From VGJV01 sp964646415 (GTDB lineage Bacteria; Patescibacteriota; Minisyncoccia; UBA6257; 2-01-FULL-56-20), in the NCBI GenBank assembly GCA_964646415.1, contig CAZYEL010000003.1:1-64000 (forward strand): 64,000 bases of DNA. Reading direction: 5' to 3'. The position numbers and the translations under genes are program-made. The notes below the pieces were generated by a model, which was not told the DNA's origin, did no database searches, and worked only from the letters and a program-made list of their open reading frames with translations. Each line of letters starts with the position of its first letter. Position 1 is the first letter of the stretch. Of the stretch, positions 32,380 through 39,901 are shown piece after piece.

Positions 32380-34974
32380 TCACGCGCGGCGTTCCGCGTA
32401 TCCGCGTCCCGCCTTGAGCCGCAATGAATTCAGCACCACCGAAAGCGACGAAAACGCCATGGCGGCGGCGGCGAGGACCGGATTCAGCAGCACCCCGAAC
32501 AACGGATAAAGCGCGCCGGCGGCAACCGGAATGAACGCCGTGTTGTAGAAAAACGCCCAGAAAAGATTCTGCTTGACGATGCGCAGCGTCCTCCGCGAAA
32601 GCGCGAAGAGCTCCGGTATGAGCCGTAGGTCCCCCCGCATGAGCGTAATGCCCGCCGATTCCATCGCCACATCGGTGCCTTCGCCCATCGCGATGCCCAA
32701 ATCCGCCTGCGCCAGCGCCGGCGCGTCGTTGATGCCGTCGCCGACCATCGCCACCTTTTTGCCCGACTTCTGGAGCTCCGCCACTTTTTGGGCTTTGTGC
32801 TCGGGCAGTACGTGCGCCATCACGTGGTCAATGCCGACCTGCGCGGCGACCGCCCGGGCGGTCCGCTCGTTGTCTCCCGTAATCATCCAAATCTCCAAAC
32901 CCGCAGCTTTGAGAAGCGCCACCGTTTCTTTGGCTTCCGGCTTCACCACGTCGGCGATGGCAATAAGCCCCGCAATCTGCCCCTCTTCGATAAGGACAAC
33001 GACTGTCTTGCCTTCGGACTCAAGCGCCTGCATGGCTGCTTCAACGGGTTCGGGGCTCACGTTGAACAATTTTAAAAGTTCCCGGTTGCCCAACGCAGCC
33101 AACACGTTCCTGCCGTCTTGTACGATATGCCCCTTAATCCCTTTGCCGGGTATCGCCTCGAAGTCGGACACTGCGAACAATCCGACATTCTCTTCGGATG
33201 CCTCCTCTTTGATTGCCCGGTCCAACGGGTGAGACGATTTCTGCCCCACGCTCGCGGCGGCCTGAATGACCGCTCTCCCCAGAGGGTGCTCCGACTTTTG
33301 CTCCAAGCTTGCCGCCATCCGTAGCATGCGGGATTCCGGATTCTGCATCTTCGCAAAAGGCACGATGTCGGTGACCGCCGGCTTCCCCTGCGTGAGCGTT
33401 CCCGTCTTGTCCACAATAATCGCGCCGACGGCGCGGGCAATTTCCAACGCCGCCGCTTCCCGGATTAAAATGCCTTTCCCCGCGCCCTGGCCGATGCCCA
33501 CCATCATCGCCATGGGCGTCGCAAGCCCCAATGCGCACGGGCAGGCAATGATGAGCACGGCCACAAAATTCACGAGCGCAAAGGTGAATGCCGGCTCCGG
33601 CCCCCACGCGAGCCAGACCGCGAACGTCGCGATTGCCACCACGAACACCACCGGCACAAAATAAGAAGCGATCAAGTCGGCTAACCTCTGAATCGGCGCC
33701 TTGGACCCCTGGGCCTGCTCCACCATCTTGATAATCTGCGAGAGCACAGTGTCTTTCCCAACTCTTGTCGCGGCGAGCGTAAATGAACCGGTCTGATTGA
33801 TGGTTGCGCCGATGACCTTCGCGCCGACGTTCTTGCCGACCGGCATGCTCTCGCCGGTTACCATCGATTCGTCCACCGACGACCTTCCCTCCACCACTTC
33901 GCCGTCCACCGGAATCTTTTCGCCGGGACGCACCACGACGCGGTCGCCGACCTGCACCTCCTCAATCGGAATTTCCTGCTCCTTGTTGTCGCGGATAACG
34001 CGCGCGGTTTTCGCCGAAAGCTTCATAAGCTTCTTGATGGCGTCCGAAGCTTTGCCTTTGGCGAGCACTTCAAGGTAGCGCCCGAGGAGAATCAACGTAA
34101 TGATGACAGCTGACGTATCGAAATAAACGGCGGGTTTCACGCCGCCCTGGCTGAAGAATGCCGGGAAGAAAGCGACGGCGGCGCTGTAGCAATAAGCGGA
34201 GAGCGTCCCCACGGCAATCAAGGTATTCATATCGGCCGTCCGGTATTTAAAGAGGATTTTCAAGCCGCTGTAGAAACGGGCGCCCACCCAAAACTGCACC
34301 GGCGTGGTGAGCGCGAGGAGCACCCAGTAATCATTCGCGATTGCCGGCATGAACGGAAACCACTCCGGGAAACTGCCCAAAAATATCGCGGCGGAAAGAA
34401 CCGCCCCGACGATTATTTTTCTCTTCAGCGCGGACAGCTCCCGCTCTCGTTCCTGCTTTTCCCTCTCGAGCAAATCCTGCGCTTCCGATGTTTCCCGCAC
34501 CGCTTCGTAGCCGGCGTCGTCAATCACTTTTTCTATCTGCTCCGGCGTAACGGCACGCGCGTTGAACGCCACCTTGGCGCGCGCGTTACTGTAGTCAACC
34601 TCGATTTTTTCAATGCCCGGAAGGGTTGTTACCGCTTTCTCCACCACCATGGCGCAATGAGGCGAATCCATGCCGATAACCCTCAATGCCAAAAATTCCC
34701 TTCCTCCCGCGCCCGCTGCCTCGTGCGTCCCGGGCACGGGGTTCCGTTCCGCGCCCGTCCCTCCCTCACCCGCAAGCTCGTAACCGGCATCGCGCACCAC
34801 CTTGGCAAAGTCATCGGCGCGTATCCGCGTTTCATCGAATTCAACCAAAAGGGTCTCGGCGGCGAAATTGACCTGCGCGCGCGCGGTCCCCGGCAATTGT
34901 AAAACCGCCTTTTCTATAGTCGCCGCGCAACTCGCGCAATCCATGCCGCGAATTTTGAAAATTCCTTTTTTCAT
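32380..34974 (-). CDS. copA: Copper-translocating P1B-type ATPase with two HMA domains
   Basis: About 864 residues. HMA1 has the metal site GMDCASCAATIE; HMA2 reads GMDSPHCAMVVE, so its first cysteine is replaced (SPHC). Eight membrane helices, transmembrane metal site CPCALGLATP, phosphorylation site DKTGTLTQGKP, TGDNERTARAVA and GDGINDAPALAQADLG hinge. The CPC motif marks a Cu(I)/Ag(I) exporter. ATG at 34974, two bases after the preceding stop, is chosen because it places HMA1 at the very N-terminus. Part of the CsoR-headed operon. Confidence 0.95.
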   Translation of the reverse strand: MKKGIFKIRGMDCASCAATIEKAVLQLPGTARAQVNFAAETLLVEFDETRIRADDFAKVVRDAGYELAGEGGTGAERNPVPGTHEAAGAGGREFLALRVIGMDSPHCAMVVEKAVTTLPGIEKIEVDYSNARAKVAFNARAVTPEQIEKVIDDAGYEAVRETSEAQDLLEREKQERERELSALKRKIIVGAVLSAAIFLGSFPEWFPFMPAIANDYWVLLALTTPVQFWVGARFYSGLKILFKYRTADMNTLIAVGTLSAYCYSAAVAFFPAFFSQGGVKPAVYFDTSAVIITLILLGRYLEVLAKGKASDAIKKLMKLSAKTARVIRDNKEQEIPIEEVQVGDRVVVRPGEKIPVDGEVVEGRSSVDESMVTGESMPVGKNVGAKVIGATINQTGSFTLAATRVGKDTVLSQIIKMVEQAQGSKAPIQRLADLIASYFVPVVFVVAIATFAVWLAWGPEPAFTFALVNFVAVLIIACPCALGLATPMAMMVGIGQGAGKGILIREAAALEIARAVGAIIVDKTGTLTQGKPAVTDIVPFAKMQNPESRMLRMAASLEQKSEHPLGRAVIQAAASVGQKSSHPLDRAIKEEASEENVGLFAVSDFEAIPGKGIKGHIVQDGRNVLAALGNRELLKLFNVSPEPVEAAMQALESEGKTVVVLIEEGQIAGLIAIADVVKPEAKETVALLKAAGLEIWMITGDNERTARAVAAQVGIDHVMAHVLPEHKAQKVAELQKSGKKVAMVGDGINDAPALAQADLGIAMGEGTDVAMESAGITLMRGDLRLIPELFALSRRTLRIVKQNLFWAFFYNTAFIPVAAGALYPLFGVLLNPVLAAAAMAFSSLSVVLNSLRLKAGRGYAERRA

Positions 34975-34975
34975 A

Positions 34976-35443
34976 TTACCGTACATCCCACCTGAACGAA
35001 CGTTCGGGGACTCCACCGACGTTTTTGATTTTTAACTCGACATATTGCGGCGTTGGCTGAATCGGATTAAACATAAGTGTCCCTTCGCGATGGTGCCCGC
35101 CGGGGCCGGGACCCTCCCACGCCGTCGGCTGATATGTATTTCCCTTATCATCCACGAGAACTGCAACTTGCACCACAGCATCATCCAAACTTCCGGAGTG
35201 AGTGTCAAAAACAACATCAAACCGCCATATGTTCGCGCTTGTACCGAATTCTATCGGGGTAACTTTGATTGTTACCGGCGACTGACTGTCGGTTTTCGTT
35301 TCCCAACTACGCGGCGCCGTGCTCGCGGGTTGCGAGGCCTGCAATTCACCGCTCGTCTGAAGCGGTTCACGGTTTTTCGAAACTCCGCTCAAAACGAGCA
35401 CCACAGCAACCAGTCCGGCGATTATGTACGGTGCATATTTCAT
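34976..35443 (-). CDS. Exported protein of the copper operon
   Basis: 155 residues: an N-terminal hydrophobic segment (about 5-20), a Ser/Thr/Gln linker and one beta-rich domain with SANIWRFDVVFDTHSGSLDD and WEGPGPGGHHREGTLMF. The GHHRE stretch and DTHSG give several histidines that may bind metal. No named family recognised with confidence. Its start overlaps the end of 35440-35871 by four bases and copA follows directly, so it is firmly part of the operon. Confidence 0.65.
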   Translation of the reverse strand: MKYAPYIIAGLVAVVLVLSGVSKNREPLQTSGELQASQPASTAPRSWETKTDSQSPVTIKVTPIEFGTSANIWRFDVVFDTHSGSLDDAVVQVAVLVDDKGNTYQPTAWEGPGPGGHHREGTLMFNPIQPTPQYVELKIKNVGGVPERSFRWDVR

Positions 35444-35871
35444 GTACTTCTGAACTGGAAAGTCCTCTTCGCAATATAGGCGATGCCGCCGAAATTAAAT
35501 ATGATGCCAACCCAGAAAAACTCGATCTGATACTGCGCGGCGAAGGTGACGATACCGACCGCGCCGAGAATCGGGAGGATGTTCACGAGGTAATGCGCGC
35601 AACACGACACCATCGCCGCAGTGGAAGTGGCGCCGGTTACTCCCAGCACTTTGCCGCTCCCGCCCGCAACGAGCGTTTTGAGATATACATACAACCCCAC
35701 TTGGACGCCGAATCCGGCCGCCAAACTCACTATAAAGTACCAGAAGGAAAAGAACTGGCTTTGCGCGAAGCCCCACCCCGAAACGAGCGTGAGAATCCCG
35801 AAGTACACGCCGAGGAGCACCGCGCTCGCGAGCGTGCCGTAGAGAACCGGCTTTGCGGAAACATGCGCCAT
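35440..35871 (-). CDS. Four-helix membrane protein with Cys-Cys-Ala-His motif
   Basis: 143 residues from the ATG at 35871. Four predicted membrane helices; between the second and third lies VSCCAHYLVNILPILG, a CC-x-H motif inside the membrane that could bind a soft metal, comparable in idea to the Cys pairs of MerT/MerC. Not a recognised named family. Overlaps the next operon gene by four bases and follows a YHS gene by two bases; likely helps move metal across the membrane (inference). Confidence 0.65.
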   Translation of the reverse strand: MAHVSAKPVLYGTLASAVLLGVYFGILTLVSGWGFAQSQFFSFWYFIVSLAAGFGVQVGLYVYLKTLVAGGSGKVLGVTGATSTAAMVSCCAHYLVNILPILGAVGIVTFAAQYQIEFFWVGIIFNFGGIAYIAKRTFQFRST

Positions 35872-35873
35872 AA

Positions 35874-36059
35874 TCACTCTTTGACGTACCGCTCGGGATT
35901 TTTTTGAAACTCCTGGCGGCAATGATCGGAACAGAAAGCGTACAGGTGTCCTTTGTACGAAAATGTAACCCCGTCGGTTGCCTGCATGCCGCACACCGGA
36001 TCTTTCAGAGTTCCCTTCTGCGGTACATTTTTTAATTTTTTAAACAATGAACCAAACAT
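35874..36059 (-). CDS. YHS-domain metal-binding small protein
   Basis: 61 residues from the ATG at 36059. DPVCGMQATDG, then YKGHLYAFCSDHCRQEF and NPERYVKE form a complete YHS domain (C ... FCSxxC). Related to the copper-chaperone-like YHS domains fused to CopA in other bacteria; here it is a separate protein within the copA operon. Confidence 0.85.
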   Translation of the reverse strand: MFGSLFKKLKNVPQKGTLKDPVCGMQATDGVTFSYKGHLYAFCSDHCRQEFQKNPERYVKE

Positions 36060-36093
36060 AGCCTGTAATGCGTTGTGCCATACCGCAACGTTT

Positions 36094-36369
36094 TTATTGC
36101 GCAATACTCTCGACCTTTTTCTTCAATGCCGCGAATTCGCTCCGCGTCGGGACATCAAGCTCCCGCAACACCTTCTTGAGCAACACCTTCAACTCCCGCA
36201 CCGACGCGCGCCTGCTCGCCTCACCCTCCGCAACAAGCGCGGCGAACGCCTCTTTTGCCTCTCTCCTCGGAATTTTCGCCGAAATTGCCCGCACAAGCCG
36301 CTTCGCTCCCTTCGCCGACGCGCCCACCAGCCCTACGCTTGCAAGCAATAACTTTTCGTATGATTTCAT
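36094..36369 (-). CDS. Coiled-coil small protein, phasin-like
   Basis: 91 residues, helical throughout with many Ala, Lys and Arg, and ending LDVPTRSEFAALKKKVESIA, an ending shared with phasin-like and polymer-granule-associated proteins. No metal-binding residues. Position within the copper operon is the only functional hint. Weak family call. Confidence 0.5.
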   Translation of the reverse strand: MKSYEKLLLASVGLVGASAKGAKRLVRAISAKIPRREAKEAFAALVAEGEASRRASVRELKVLLKKVLRELDVPTRSEFAALKKKVESIAQ

Positions 36370-36387
36370 GGATATAGTTATTATTCT

Positions 36388-37110
36388 TTATGCGACCTTT
36401 GCAGATACTTTGCGCCATGTTACGTGCTCATACACGCTTGACCAATAAAACCCGAAAGAAATCGCGAAGAGCAGCTCTTCAAACGGTATGCCCGCGATGA
36501 GAATCCCCGAAATAGCATCAAGCCGCCAGACTTGCACAACATACCCGGGATACATTGCGATGAGCGTGAAAAAATACACAAAATAAAGCCCGAGAAAAAG
36601 AAACGCGCTTGTAATCATTTTCTTTTTCAAGTCCGGTCGGCAATACCATGTGGCGATGCCACCGAGAACTAAGGAGAACACAGATATGTAGATTGGGTTA
36701 AGAGAAGTGGTAAGCGAGAGGACGATAAAAACGATTGGCGCGGCAAGCAACGCCCAAAGATGATAGCGGTGATGTAACGTATGGCGCGCCTGCACAGGCA
36801 GGTGCTTATGCGCCGCGGGGAAAATCCGCTCGTAGAGCACGGCCACGATGCCGCCGAGCGCAAATGCGAAAACCAGACTCTCAATATCAAAGCCGGTCCG
36901 GTGAGCCAAGTCGAACAAGGACGGCGGGTTCCAATACTCGGGCACGAACAAGGGTTCGGTGAATCCTAAAAGAGAAGTCCATAAACTGACCGTGAGCATC
37001 TCTTTTTTACTCTCCCTGCTTTTCAAGAGCACATAGATGACTCCCCAAATAATTATGAGAAGTGCGCTCCATAACGCCCATGCAAATTGCGGTTCATGCA
37101 CTGCATTCAT
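36388..37110 (-). CDS. Lycopene-cyclase-domain membrane protein
   Basis: 240 residues with seven predicted membrane helices, about twice the length of one CrtYc/CrtYd unit, so a fused pair. The C-terminal unit has GIPFEELLFAISFGFYWSS, matching the PxEE-x-x-F signature of heterodimeric lycopene cyclases; the N-terminal unit shows the weaker LLGFTEPLFVPEYW. No other carotenoid genes (crtE, crtB, crtI) are in the window, so a cyclase role is doubtful. Overlaps the TRASH gene at 37107-37283 by four bases. Confidence 0.7.
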   Translation of the reverse strand: MNAVHEPQFAWALWSALLIIIWGVIYVLLKSRESKKEMLTVSLWTSLLGFTEPLFVPEYWNPPSLFDLAHRTGFDIESLVFAFALGGIVAVLYERIFPAAHKHLPVQARHTLHHRYHLWALLAAPIVFIVLSLTTSLNPIYISVFSLVLGGIATWYCRPDLKKKMITSAFLFLGLYFVYFFTLIAMYPGYVVQVWRLDAISGILIAGIPFEELLFAISFGFYWSSVYEHVTWRKVSAKVA

Positions 37111-37283
37111 GGGTTATTTTTTTCTACAGAATTGCCTTCGGGGATATACTGCAGGGGACTCTTTTGAAACTCTTCCTTGCATGTTTTGCAGCAGAGATGA
37201 TATACGTTGCCGCCGTACTTCAAAATGGCGTACTCCTCTTTTTTCCGCAACCTCTTTTTACAGACCGGGTCGATGTAGAACAT
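37107..37283 (-). CDS. TRASH/YHS-like metal-binding small protein
   Basis: 58 residues from the ATG at 37283. DPVCKKRLRKKEEYAIL, then YGGNVYHLCCKTCKEEF and SPLQYI; the CC-x-x-C variant adds one cysteine to the usual pattern. Third member of the four-gene TRASH/YHS set in this operon. Confidence 0.75.
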   Translation of the reverse strand: MFYIDPVCKKRLRKKEEYAILKYGGNVYHLCCKTCKEEFQKSPLQYIPEGNSVEKNNP

Positions 37284-37297
37284 AACGATACCGTTTT

Positions 37298-37957
37298 TTA
37301 TTTTAGTGGGGATGTTGCGACCTTCGACGTATCCCATTTAGGAATGAACGCCGGTGTTTCTTTCGCGTACACGCTCCACGCGTCACCGAACTCTTTCTCC
37401 GCATCGGCTTCTTCGCTTTTCGCCAATTTTATATACATCCAGACCAGTACGGGGAACATGATGAGCGTAAGAAGCGTCGGCCACTGCAGAAGGAACCCAA
37501 ACATGATGAGCACAAACCCCGCATACTGCGGATGGCGGATGCGCGCATAGGGACCGGCGGTTGCGAGCGTATGACTTTTTTGGGCCGTATAGAGCACCTC
37601 CCACGCGCGGACGATAAGCATAAAGCCATAACCGATAAACACGTAGCTCACAATATGGAACGGTCCGAAGTGCGGGTCGCCGCCCCACCCAAACAGGTCT
37701 TCAAGGAGATGCCCGGAATTGTGCGAGAAAATATCCATGCCGGGAAATGTCGCGGTGAGCCACCCGGAAAGAAAGTAGATGGTGAGCGGAAATCCGTACA
37801 TCTCCATGAACAACGCAACCATGAACGCCGAGAACACCCCCAATGAACGCCAGTCGCGAACTTTTTTCGGCCTCGTAAAACTAAATGCGAAAATGACCGA
37901 GACCAGCGAACTCACGATAACAAGCGGCCAGAGACCATACGCGGGAGAGGACGGCAT
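37298..37957 (-). CDS. Isoprenylcysteine carboxyl methyltransferase-like membrane protein
   Basis: 219 residues from MPSSPAYGLW; the longer upstream frame overlaps the DUF2933 gene and is rejected. Five or six membrane helices. The C-terminal part LATAGPYARIRHPQYAGFVL with the following helices and ADAEKEFGDAWSVYAKETPAF is the ICMT/NnrU-type SAM-binding core (RHPxYxG, then E ... Y). Members methylate small or lipid substrates; several lie beside heavy-metal ATPases. True substrate unknown. Confidence 0.8.
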   Translation of the reverse strand: MPSSPAYGLWPLVIVSSLVSVIFAFSFTRPKKVRDWRSLGVFSAFMVALFMEMYGFPLTIYFLSGWLTATFPGMDIFSHNSGHLLEDLFGWGGDPHFGPFHIVSYVFIGYGFMLIVRAWEVLYTAQKSHTLATAGPYARIRHPQYAGFVLIMFGFLLQWPTLLTLIMFPVLVWMYIKLAKSEEADAEKEFGDAWSVYAKETPAFIPKWDTSKVATSPLK

Positions 37958-37962
37958 AGCGG

Positions 37963-38211
37963 TTAGTGAGTATGAGGCTCGTCTTCCCGGCGCTCCCGGC
38001 CGGAGTCGCCGCCGTGCCCGCCGTGGCCCTTGAACATCATCCAGACATGTGCGACGACAAAAATACCGATAAGAATTGGCCAGAGGTACCCGTTTGAAGA
38101 CAACGTATCCCCGCCAAGAAGTACAAAACCCAACAGGAGGAGACAAGGAATCATCATCCACAGGATGCCCTTATGCCCGCCGTTTTTACTGTTGTTTTCG
38201 TGCTCGTGCAT
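37963..38211 (-). CDS. DUF2933 membrane protein
   Basis: 82 residues from MHEHENNSKNGG. His-rich ends (HEHEN at the start; HGGHGGDSG and EPHTH near the end) and two membrane helices fit DUF2933, a family found mainly in copper and heavy-metal operons. The start gives a four-base gap to the upstream gene. Confidence 0.8.
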   Translation of the reverse strand: MHEHENNSKNGGHKGILWMMIPCLLLLGFVLLGGDTLSSNGYLWPILIGIFVVAHVWMMFKGHGGHGGDSGRERREDEPHTH

Positions 38212-38216
38212 AGCGG

Positions 38217-38483
38217 TTATTTTCTTACCAAGCTGGAATTGTGCATCCACACGTAGTACCACCCGAAGAGCCAGGCGAAGACAAACATATAGACCGCGCC
38301 AAGGAGCACACTCCCGGGACTAATCCATGTAAATCCCGGCAACGTCTCAAAAAGCGAGTGGTGCAGCTCTACTCCTCTCGCGCTTCGGAGCGGAAGAAAC
38401 CCGCCAACAAGACAAATGACATATGCGACTTCCGCACCCAGTACGCACTTCCAACCGTATAACTTAAGCGACAGTTGTCCCAT
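38217..38483 (-). CDS. Two-helix membrane protein
   Basis: 88 residues, hydrophobic helices at about 15-33 and 58-80, with a short ELHHSLFETLPGF loop between. Resembles the small DUF5676-type membrane proteins of metal operons, though I am not sure of the family. Operon position between YHS and DUF2933 genes. Confidence 0.6.
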   Translation of the reverse strand: MGQLSLKLYGWKCVLGAEVAYVICLVGGFLPLRSARGVELHHSLFETLPGFTWISPGSVLLGAVYMFVFAWLFGWYYVWMHNSSLVRK

Positions 38484-38499
38484 GTGTTATTTTGATTAA

Positions 38500-38703
38500 T
38501 TAACCGACATATTTTTCGGGGTCATTGACGAAGTGCTCCCTGCACGTTTTAGAACAGAAATAAAAGACCTCCCCGTGATGCTCGGCATGAAATTGTGTAT
38601 TCGCCGAATCAACCTCCATGCCGCAGATCACATCAAGCGCCTTTTCTTCCGGCTCAATGTGCATGCCGACCTTTTTTAACTCTTTGCTGATATTACTTGG
38701 CAT
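38500..38703 (-). CDS. YHS-domain metal-binding small protein
   Basis: 67 residues. An acidic-basic N-terminal helix, then DVICGMEVDSANTQFHAEHH, FYFCSKTCREHFVNDPEKYV: a complete YHS domain with extra histidines. Closest in form to the copy at 35874-36059. Five bases before the DUF302 gene's end. Confidence 0.85.
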   Translation of the reverse strand: MPSNISKELKKVGMHIEPEEKALDVICGMEVDSANTQFHAEHHGEVFYFCSKTCREHFVNDPEKYVG

Positions 38704-38708
38704 AGATA

Positions 38709-39101
38709 TTATTGCGCAGCAGTATCGACGATAGTCCTCACAAGCGCATCAATCTCTTCCGGCAAGCTGCCCAACTCCGCCTTCGGGAAAAAGTGCCGCA
38801 ACACCACGGGCCGCATGCCGGAGATAACCGTGGTACCATCCTTCACATACACGTTGACCTTGCACGGCATGCACAGCCCGAGCCGCATGTCGGCCTCCAA
38901 AAACGCGCTCGCGTAGCGCGCATTGCAGAACTCAATGATTTTGAAGGGGGCTCGCGCAAATCCCTTTTCTCCGAGCGCTCTTTGCACATCGTGGATGTGG
39001 AGCACCCGCATACCGGCTTTTACGACTGCCTCCTCCGCGCTCTTGGCCGCCGCATCAAACTCCTTGGCGGTCGTAACCGTATAATCAAAACCTGATTCCA
39101 T
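38709..39101 (-). CDS. DUF302 family protein
   Basis: 130 residues. FDYTVTTAKEFDAAAKSAEE and RVLHIHDVQRALGEKG at the N-terminus, FCNARYASAFLEADMRLGLC-MPCKVNVY in the middle: this is the DUF302 fold, including the LxxPCxVxxY signature with its paired cysteines. Family members occur with metal and sulfur genes; the Cys pair suggests metal or redox binding. Four bases after the CsoR gene. Confidence 0.85.
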   Translation of the reverse strand: MESGFDYTVTTAKEFDAAAKSAEEAVVKAGMRVLHIHDVQRALGEKGFARAPFKIIEFCNARYASAFLEADMRLGLCMPCKVNVYVKDGTTVISGMRPVVLRHFFPKAELGSLPEEIDALVRTIVDTAAQ

Positions 39102-39105
39102 GGGA

Positions 39106-39378
39106 TTATTTATTCGACAGCGTGTAGACCTTTATGAGTTCTTTGACGGCGTTCTCCTCTTCCCCCGCGTGCGACAACTGATGCTTCACATGCGTGCGAA
39201 GATGGTTTTCGAGAAGCAGCGCATCGAGACTCTTGAGCGATTTCTGGATAGAGAGCGACTGCAGAAGTAGGTTTACACAATACTTCTCTTCCTCAATCGC
39301 TTGCGCAAGCCCCCGCATCTGCCCCTCAAGAATCTTCGCGCGGTGCACCGCGCGCTTCTTGAGTTTTTGGTTGACCAT
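39106..39378 (-). CDS. CsoR/RcnR-family metal-sensing repressor
   Basis: 90 residues, all-helical DUF156 fold, with KKRAVHRAKILEGQMRGLA as the DNA-binding face. Metal ligand positions are Cys34, His59 and His63: the first two match CsoR, but the third is His where CsoR has Cys, giving the C-H-H set known from RcnR. First gene of a contiguous 15-gene minus-strand series reaching 31964. A perfect dyad operator sits just before its start codon, so it should repress its own operon until metal binds. Confidence 0.9.
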   Translation of the reverse strand: MVNQKLKKRAVHRAKILEGQMRGLAQAIEEEKYCVNLLLQSLSIQKSLKSLDALLLENHLRTHVKHQLSHAGEEENAVKELIKVYTLSNK

Positions 39379-39381
39379 GCG

Positions 39382-39413
39382 TATAGGGTATGCCCCTATA
39401 TCCTATATGTCAA
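39382..39413 (-). promoter_or_regulatory. Promoter and CsoR-type operator of the metal operon
   Basis: On the minus strand TTGACA (39408-39413) is followed after 17 bases by TACCCT as a weak -10. The dyad TATAGGG-N5-CCCTATA (39382-39400) overlaps spacer and -10, where a bound repressor would block RNA polymerase. The start codon is only four bases beyond the dyad, so the transcript is nearly leaderless. Confidence 0.7.
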
Positions 39414-39434
39414 CTATCTGCCTGTGTATAACTT

Positions 39435-39872
39435 TTAGTCAAAACGCAACTCAATTTTATCCTTGTCGCGCATGAGGTAGCTCTCGTACTCGGTGTTCTC
39501 TTCCCCATTCACCGTCATCTTCATATTCGCGCCGAAAGACCGCATATCCTTACCCCACACTTTGAAGAATGAGCCCAGTTTCACATCGTCTTTAAGAACT
39601 CGCCCCAGGAATTCCAAGTGTATCTGGCCGGTAGCGTCATGCGTGTGGACGCTCTGCTCGACAATGCCGAGACCTAAACCCGACGGGATTTCTTGCTTGG
39701 CGCCTTTCACGTAGATGGCGAGTTCAGGATGCCAATGCAAGCCCCTTCGCGCAAGAACTTCTCCTTCGGGAACCGGAGGACGGGTTGCAACGTACCACCC
39801 AATGAGTCCAATGGCTGCCACTGTCCCCAGAATCCACCTTCCGCGTTTTGCGAGTCTGAAAAAATTTTTCAT
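39435..39872 (-). CDS. Membrane-anchored His-rich extracytoplasmic protein
   Basis: 145 residues: one N-terminal membrane helix (about 13-30) and a beta-rich domain holding LHWHPELAIYVKG and VHTHDATGQIHLEF. The H-x-H and H-T-H-D pairs are well placed to bind copper or another metal. I have no firm family name. Directly upstream of the CsoR operon on the same strand, but its stop lies 34 bases outside the CsoR promoter, so it belongs to the other transcript. Confidence 0.65.
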   Translation of the reverse strand: MKNFFRLAKRGRWILGTVAAIGLIGWYVATRPPVPEGEVLARRGLHWHPELAIYVKGAKQEIPSGLGLGIVEQSVHTHDATGQIHLEFLGRVLKDDVKLGSFFKVWGKDMRSFGANMKMTVNGEENTEYESYLMRDKDKIELRFD

Positions 39873-39901
39873 TATAGTTCAGTGTTCAGTAATGTTGGGC
39901 A

